Origin: JASHVB01 sp049522565
Lineage (GTDB): Bacteria; Pseudomonadota; Alphaproteobacteria; Acetobacterales; Acetobacteraceae
Length of the DNA: 10,824 nucleotides
Direction: 5' to 3'
Assembly (NCBI GenBank): GCA_049522565.1
Contig: JBEKNT010000224.1
Span: 1-10,824, forward strand
A model generated the notes under the pieces. It searched no databases and was not told the origin of the DNA. It saw only the letters and a program-made list of their open reading frames with translations. Below are positions 8,901 to 10,824 of this stretch, one piece after another. The translations under genes were made by a program, and so were the position numbers. Positions within the stretch are counted from its first letter, which is position 1. Each line of letters begins with the position of its first letter.

Positions 8901-10824
8901 GCTGTTCGCAGGTCGGTGCCAAGCGCTCCCAGATGGCTGCGCAGCGTGATGCCGCCGCGGCGTGGCACGATGACGGAGAGGACGGGGAGGAGTGGAGGCA
9001 GCAGGATCGTCAGCAGCACAAACCCGATCCACACCGAGGCTGCCGCAAGCGGCATTGCCAATCCCGCCAACAATGCCAGCGTGCAGGCCGGTGCCGACAG
9101 TGTTCGCCGAAGATTGTCGAACATCTTCCAACGGCCCATCGCCGGGATGGCGTTACGGATCCGATCCGCGCCGCCGATCGGTCCGTGGCCGATCAACCAC
9201 GGCAGCAACTGCCAGTCGCCGCGCGCCCAGCGGTGGTGGCGCCTCGCGGCAACGTCGTAGCGGGCGGGGAATTCCTCGACTACCTCGATGTCGGAGGCGA
9301 GACCGGCGCGGGCGAATACGCCCTCGAACAGGTCGTGGCTGAGCAGGGTGGAGTCCGGCACGCGATCGACGAGCGCGGCCTCGAACGCGTCGACGTCGTA
9401 GATGCCCTTGCCGGCGTAGGAACCTTCGCCAAACAGGTCCTGGTATACGTCGGAGACGGCGGCGGCATAAGGGTCGATGCCGTTCATGCTGGAAAAGACG
9501 TGCTGGAACAGGGAACCCTCGCGACCGACCGGCAGTGACGGCGTGACCCTGGGCTGCAGCACGCCGTAACCGGCGACAACGCGGCCTAGAGCGGCGTCGA
9601 AGTACGGCCGGTTGAGTGGGTGCGCCATCTTGCCGATCAGCCGATGCACGGTGTCGCGTGGCAGCCTGGTGTCGGCATCCAGCGTGATGACGTAGCGCAC
9701 ATCGGCGGGCATTCGCGGCGGCTGCCCACCGAGTTCCAGGAAATTCGTATCGGTTGCCCCGCGCAGCAGCCGGTTCAGTTCGTGCAGCTTGCCGCGCTTG
9801 CGTTCCCAACCGATCCAGCGCGCCTCGCCGGCGTTCCATACCCGCTTGCGGTGCAGCAGCAGGAAGCGGTCGCCACCGGGCGCGGGACCATAGCGGCGAT
9901 TGAGCCGCGCGATGCCGGCAATCGCGGTTTCCAGCAGCGCCGCATCGCCGTCGACATGCTCTGTCGCGGCATCCAGCCAGTCCGAGAGCAGCGCGAAGTG
10001 GAGATCTCCCTCTGGACTGGCGAGGTGGTGGATCTCCAGGCGCTCGATCTGCGCCTCGATCGCCACTTTGGTTGTCAGCAGCGTGGGTACTGCGATGAGC
10101 GTACGTAACTGTGCGGGCACGCCGTTACGCAGTTCCAATCCGGGCAGCAGTGTCGCGCCGACGCCGCGCGTTATGCCGCGGTTCACCAGCGCCACCGCCA
10201 CGTCGATGGCGGGGATTGCGCCCAGCGCACAGAGCAGGCTCAGCCACAACGGGGCGAGGCCGCGGGCGTGCAGGATGAGCAGCGGAATTGCGAGCAGGAT
10301 CGCGGCGACCACGCCGCCTGCCGCGACGTAACCGCGGATGCCGGCTACCCTGCTCAGGCGTCCAGGCCAGGAGGCCAGCGGTGGCCGGTAGCCGATCGCC
10401 GCTTCGAAGGCGCGGCGGCCGCCGGCGAGCAGGTGATAGCCGGGATCGGCGTGGCGGACCTGCTCCACTTCGGGATTGGCTGGCTCGGGCTCGGCTGGCG
10501 CGGAAGGGGCTGGCGCGGGATTCGCCGACCCAGCCGGTTGCGCCGCCTGGAGGGCGCGGCCGGCAACGTCGAGTTCCGTGCGGTTCGAGCCGCGCGCCAA
10601 TGCTTCGATGGCGCCGCGATAGAGACTACGCGTCGGGAAATCCATATCGCGAAATGCGCTGCCCGCCGCGAGTACCTCGTCCACCAGGCTGACGCGCTCG
10701 AACAGGTCCGGCCAATCGACGTCGGAGATCAGGCGCATGCTAGTGATGATGTTGCGCACGGTGACGGCGGCGGCACCCTGCGCCTGGTGTTCATCGTGCA
10801 CCACCGCGTCGGCCGTGGTTCCCT
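2942..10824 (-). CDS. ndvB: Cyclic beta-1,2-glucan synthase, 5' end cut by window edge
   Basis: This inner-membrane enzyme polymerises glucose from UDP-glucose into beta-1,2 chains and closes them into cyclic periplasmic glucan, which serves in osmotic adaptation and host interaction in relatives. Residues are counted from the GTG at 10804. There are two membrane segments at about 158-207. The GT84 domain has DAD (376-378), a SHDLFEG acidic motif (489-495) and an RHHRW motif (522-526). Further membrane segments lie at about 569-614, 691-712 and 739-760. A glycoamylase-like domain (about 780-1290) includes GYGKSLGLPWGVSESAYN and YGFYEALDYTP; in this family it is thought to perform cyclisation. 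Two GH36-N-like beta-sandwiches follow (about 1330-1600 and 1820-2090), then a GH94 domain with GDWNDGMN (catalytic-type Asp about 2302), which controls chain length in relatives. The stop is TAA at 2942-2944. The frame stays open past 10804 to the edge, and family members are near 2,800 residues, so roughly 200 N-terminal residues are missing and the GTG is probably internal. No frameshift is seen. Confidence 0.96.
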   Translation of the reverse strand, partial: GTTADAVVHDEHQAQGAAAVTVRNIITSMRLISDVDWPDLFERVSLVDEVLAAGSAFRDMDFPTRSLYRGAIEALARGSNRTELDVAGRALQAAQPAGSANPAPAPSAPAEPEPANPEVEQVRHADPGYHLLAGGRRAFEAAIGYRPPLASWPGRLSRVAGIRGYVAAGGVVAAILLAIPLLILHARGLAPLWLSLLCALGAIPAIDVAVALVNRGITRGVGATLLPGLELRNGVPAQLRTLIAVPTLLTTKVAIEAQIERLEIHHLASPEGDLHFALLSDWLDAATEHVDGDAALLETAIAGIARLNRRYGPAPGGDRFLLLHRKRVWNAGEARWIGWERKRGKLHELNRLLRGATDTNFLELGGQPPRMPADVRYVITLDADTRLPRDTVHRLIGKMAHPLNRPYFDAALGRVVAGYGVLQPRVTPSLPVGREGSLFQHVFSSMNGIDPYAAAVSDVYQDLFGEGSYAGKGIYDVDAFEAALVDRVPDSTLLSHDLFEGVFARAGLASDIEVVEEFPARYDVAARRHHRWARGDWQLLPWLIGHGPIGGADRIRNAIPAMGRWKMFDNLRRTLSAPACTLALLAGLAMPLAAASVWIGFVLLTILLPPLLPVLSVIVPRRGGITLRSHLGALGTDLRTALAQTALDVTFMAHQAWLMGDAILRTLVRLFVTRRHLLEWVPAAQATIGPRLDLLGFYRVMISGVGFGFAALLVPLLSRHGTLVLAHGMAALGTVPLAQGTWSLGTWPLAVPLAALWIASPAIARWTSRPPPIAGGIAVSAADARALRLIARRTWRYFETFVTAADNMLPPDNFQEDPAPALAHRTSPTNLGLCLLSTATARDFAWLGTTEAAERLDATLTTMGRLERFRGHFFNWYDTNDLRPLDPRYVSTVDSGNLAGHLIALANACHEWTVRTPNSAQRLGGIADALELARAATDRLRDGRRTQTATWQQLDQALTALAVELQLPDLADANLAARLTDLAAQADTVADIAAAFASERGDDTGADMLFWLAATRRSIDSHRRDIVASPDAAAALATRLAALAATARGMALEMGYGFLLDPDRKLLSIGYRVQDGTLDPSCYDLLASEARLASFIAIAKGDVPARHWFHLGRAVTPIANGAALISWSGSMFEYLMPSLVMRAPAGSLLEQTSHLIVRRQIGYGKSLGLPWGVSESAYNARDLELTYQYSNFGVPGLGLKRGLGDNAVVAPYATALAAMVDPTAAARNYERLAGIGARGRYGFYEALDYTPIRLPEDAKVAIVRAYMAHHQGMTIVAIADALLDGAMRARFHAEPMVQATELLLQEGTPRDVAVVRPWAADAKDAAVRQVGPQAGRRLVTAHNASLTSHLLSNGQYAVMLTAAGSGYSRWRGIAVTRWREDATSDDWGSYVYLRDVGSGEVWSAGFQPSGTEPDTYEVMFNEDRAEFTRHDGTLTTTLEVLVSGESDAEVRRVSITNSGNRAREIDVTSYAELVLAAQADDVAHPAFMKLFVATEYLADLGTILATRRRRSPTEQEVWAAHLAIVDGEAVGKPEVETDRARFLGRGHGSHRPIAVVDGRPLSNTVGTVLDPVFALRHRVRVAPGAIVRIAFWTVIAESRAAVLDLVDKHRDTTAFERAGTLAWTQAQVQLHHLGIDPGEAGLFQRLAGHLLHAGPSLRPSSDTIRRGAGAQPGLWPMSISGDLPIALLRIADVEHLDLARQLLQAHEYWRMKQLAVDLVILNERAPSYVQDLQIALETLVRASQSSGPDGVERRNGSVFVLRADLLAPEARALLASVARVVLVGQRGSLADQLNRVPEPKEAERVTRKRAAAGAEQRIAPPPPGLEFFNGLGGFAADGREYVTILGPGQSTPAPWINVIANPDFGFQVSAEGSGFTWSVNSRENQLTPWSNDPVSDRPGEVFYLRDDDTGDLWCPTALPIRDHNAAYVARHGWGYSRFEHSAYRITAELVQYVPLDNPIKISRLTLSNTSNRTRHLSVTAYAEWVLGTSRTAAAPFVTTEIDAETGAMFARNPWSAGFGSRVAFADLRGRRMDWTGDRREFLGRNGTLENPAALASAAPFSNTVGAGLDPCAALRTTLVLPANARVEIVFFLGEATSAQEARRLITRYRTKDLDVVLSEVGRHWDDVLGAVQVKTPDRAMDIVLNGWLLYQTLSCRIWARSAFYQASGAYGFRDQLQDGMALTAARPALTREHLLRAAARQFVEGDVQHWWLPHSGQGVRTRISDDRAWLAYAVAHYVGAAGDAAVLDAVVPFLDGQLLRPEEHDSFFQPMVSDEVGTLFEHCARGLDASLKVGLHGLPLMGTGDWNDGMNRVGELGQGESVWLGWLLYATLCEFAPLAEARGDTARAATWRAYASTLQAALESGAWDGDWYRRAWFDDGTPLGSATDDECRIDAISQSWAAISGAADAGRAARAMAAVERELIRPADGLALLFTPPFDKTALDPGYIKGYPPGIRENGGQYTHAALWSVLAFAMLGEGDKAAALFSLLNPINHARTRADVHRYKVEPYVIAADVYAAKPHVGRGGWTWYTGSGGWMQRAGIEGILGLRLRGDVLELDPCIPKSWPGFAATLRYRSARYEIAVENPGGCSRGIAYAAANGMEIVTRPLSVRLLDDGSTHHVLVRLG

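Noticed and set aside
7361..9538. Long plus-strand open frame of 725 codons opposite the glucan synthase
   Set aside because: Same reason: composition typical of an antisense shadow, no recognisable domain and no sensible ribosome-binding context.
10802..10804. GTG at 10804 as the true start of the glucan synthase
   Set aside because: The frame stays open to the window edge, there is no ribosome-binding site visible, and the protein would lack the N-terminal part normal for the family.

Overview
The window is high-GC DNA with the look of an alphaproteobacterial chromosome, possibly from the Rhodospirillales/Acetobacterales. That placement rests on codon usage and on the style of the protein families, and no single marker proves it. 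Every recognisable gene and gene remnant lies on the minus strand.

The right three quarters (2942 to the right edge) is one uninterrupted reading frame for a cyclic beta-1,2-glucan synthase (NdvB/ChvB/Cgs type). This is a giant inner-membrane enzyme that builds periplasmic cyclic glucan from UDP-glucose. It carries a GT84 glycosyltransferase, a glycoamylase-like middle domain, two glucan-binding-type beta-sandwich repeats and a C-terminal GH94 module. The frame is still open at the right edge, so the N-terminus lies outside the window. No NdvA/ChvA-type exporter gene is present here.

Downstream on the same strand sits a compact pair: a small secreted PRC-barrel protein (2197-2643) followed 3 bases later by a 12-helix MFS permease (988-2193). 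They are very probably co-transcribed. Their substrate and joint role cannot be read from the sequence.

The DNA around this pair is a gene graveyard. A C-terminal scrap of an EamA/DMT-type transporter lies in the 298-base gap between the glucan synthase and the PRC gene. An N-terminal scrap of an IS630-type transposase lies just past the MFS stop codon. Beyond that, near the left edge, is an N-terminal piece of an AI-2E-type permease with an apparent internal insertion and frameshift. I see no RNA gene, CRISPR array, integrase or defence system, and nothing that looks like a new multigene system. The most interesting items are the decayed fragments and the architecture of the glucan synthase.
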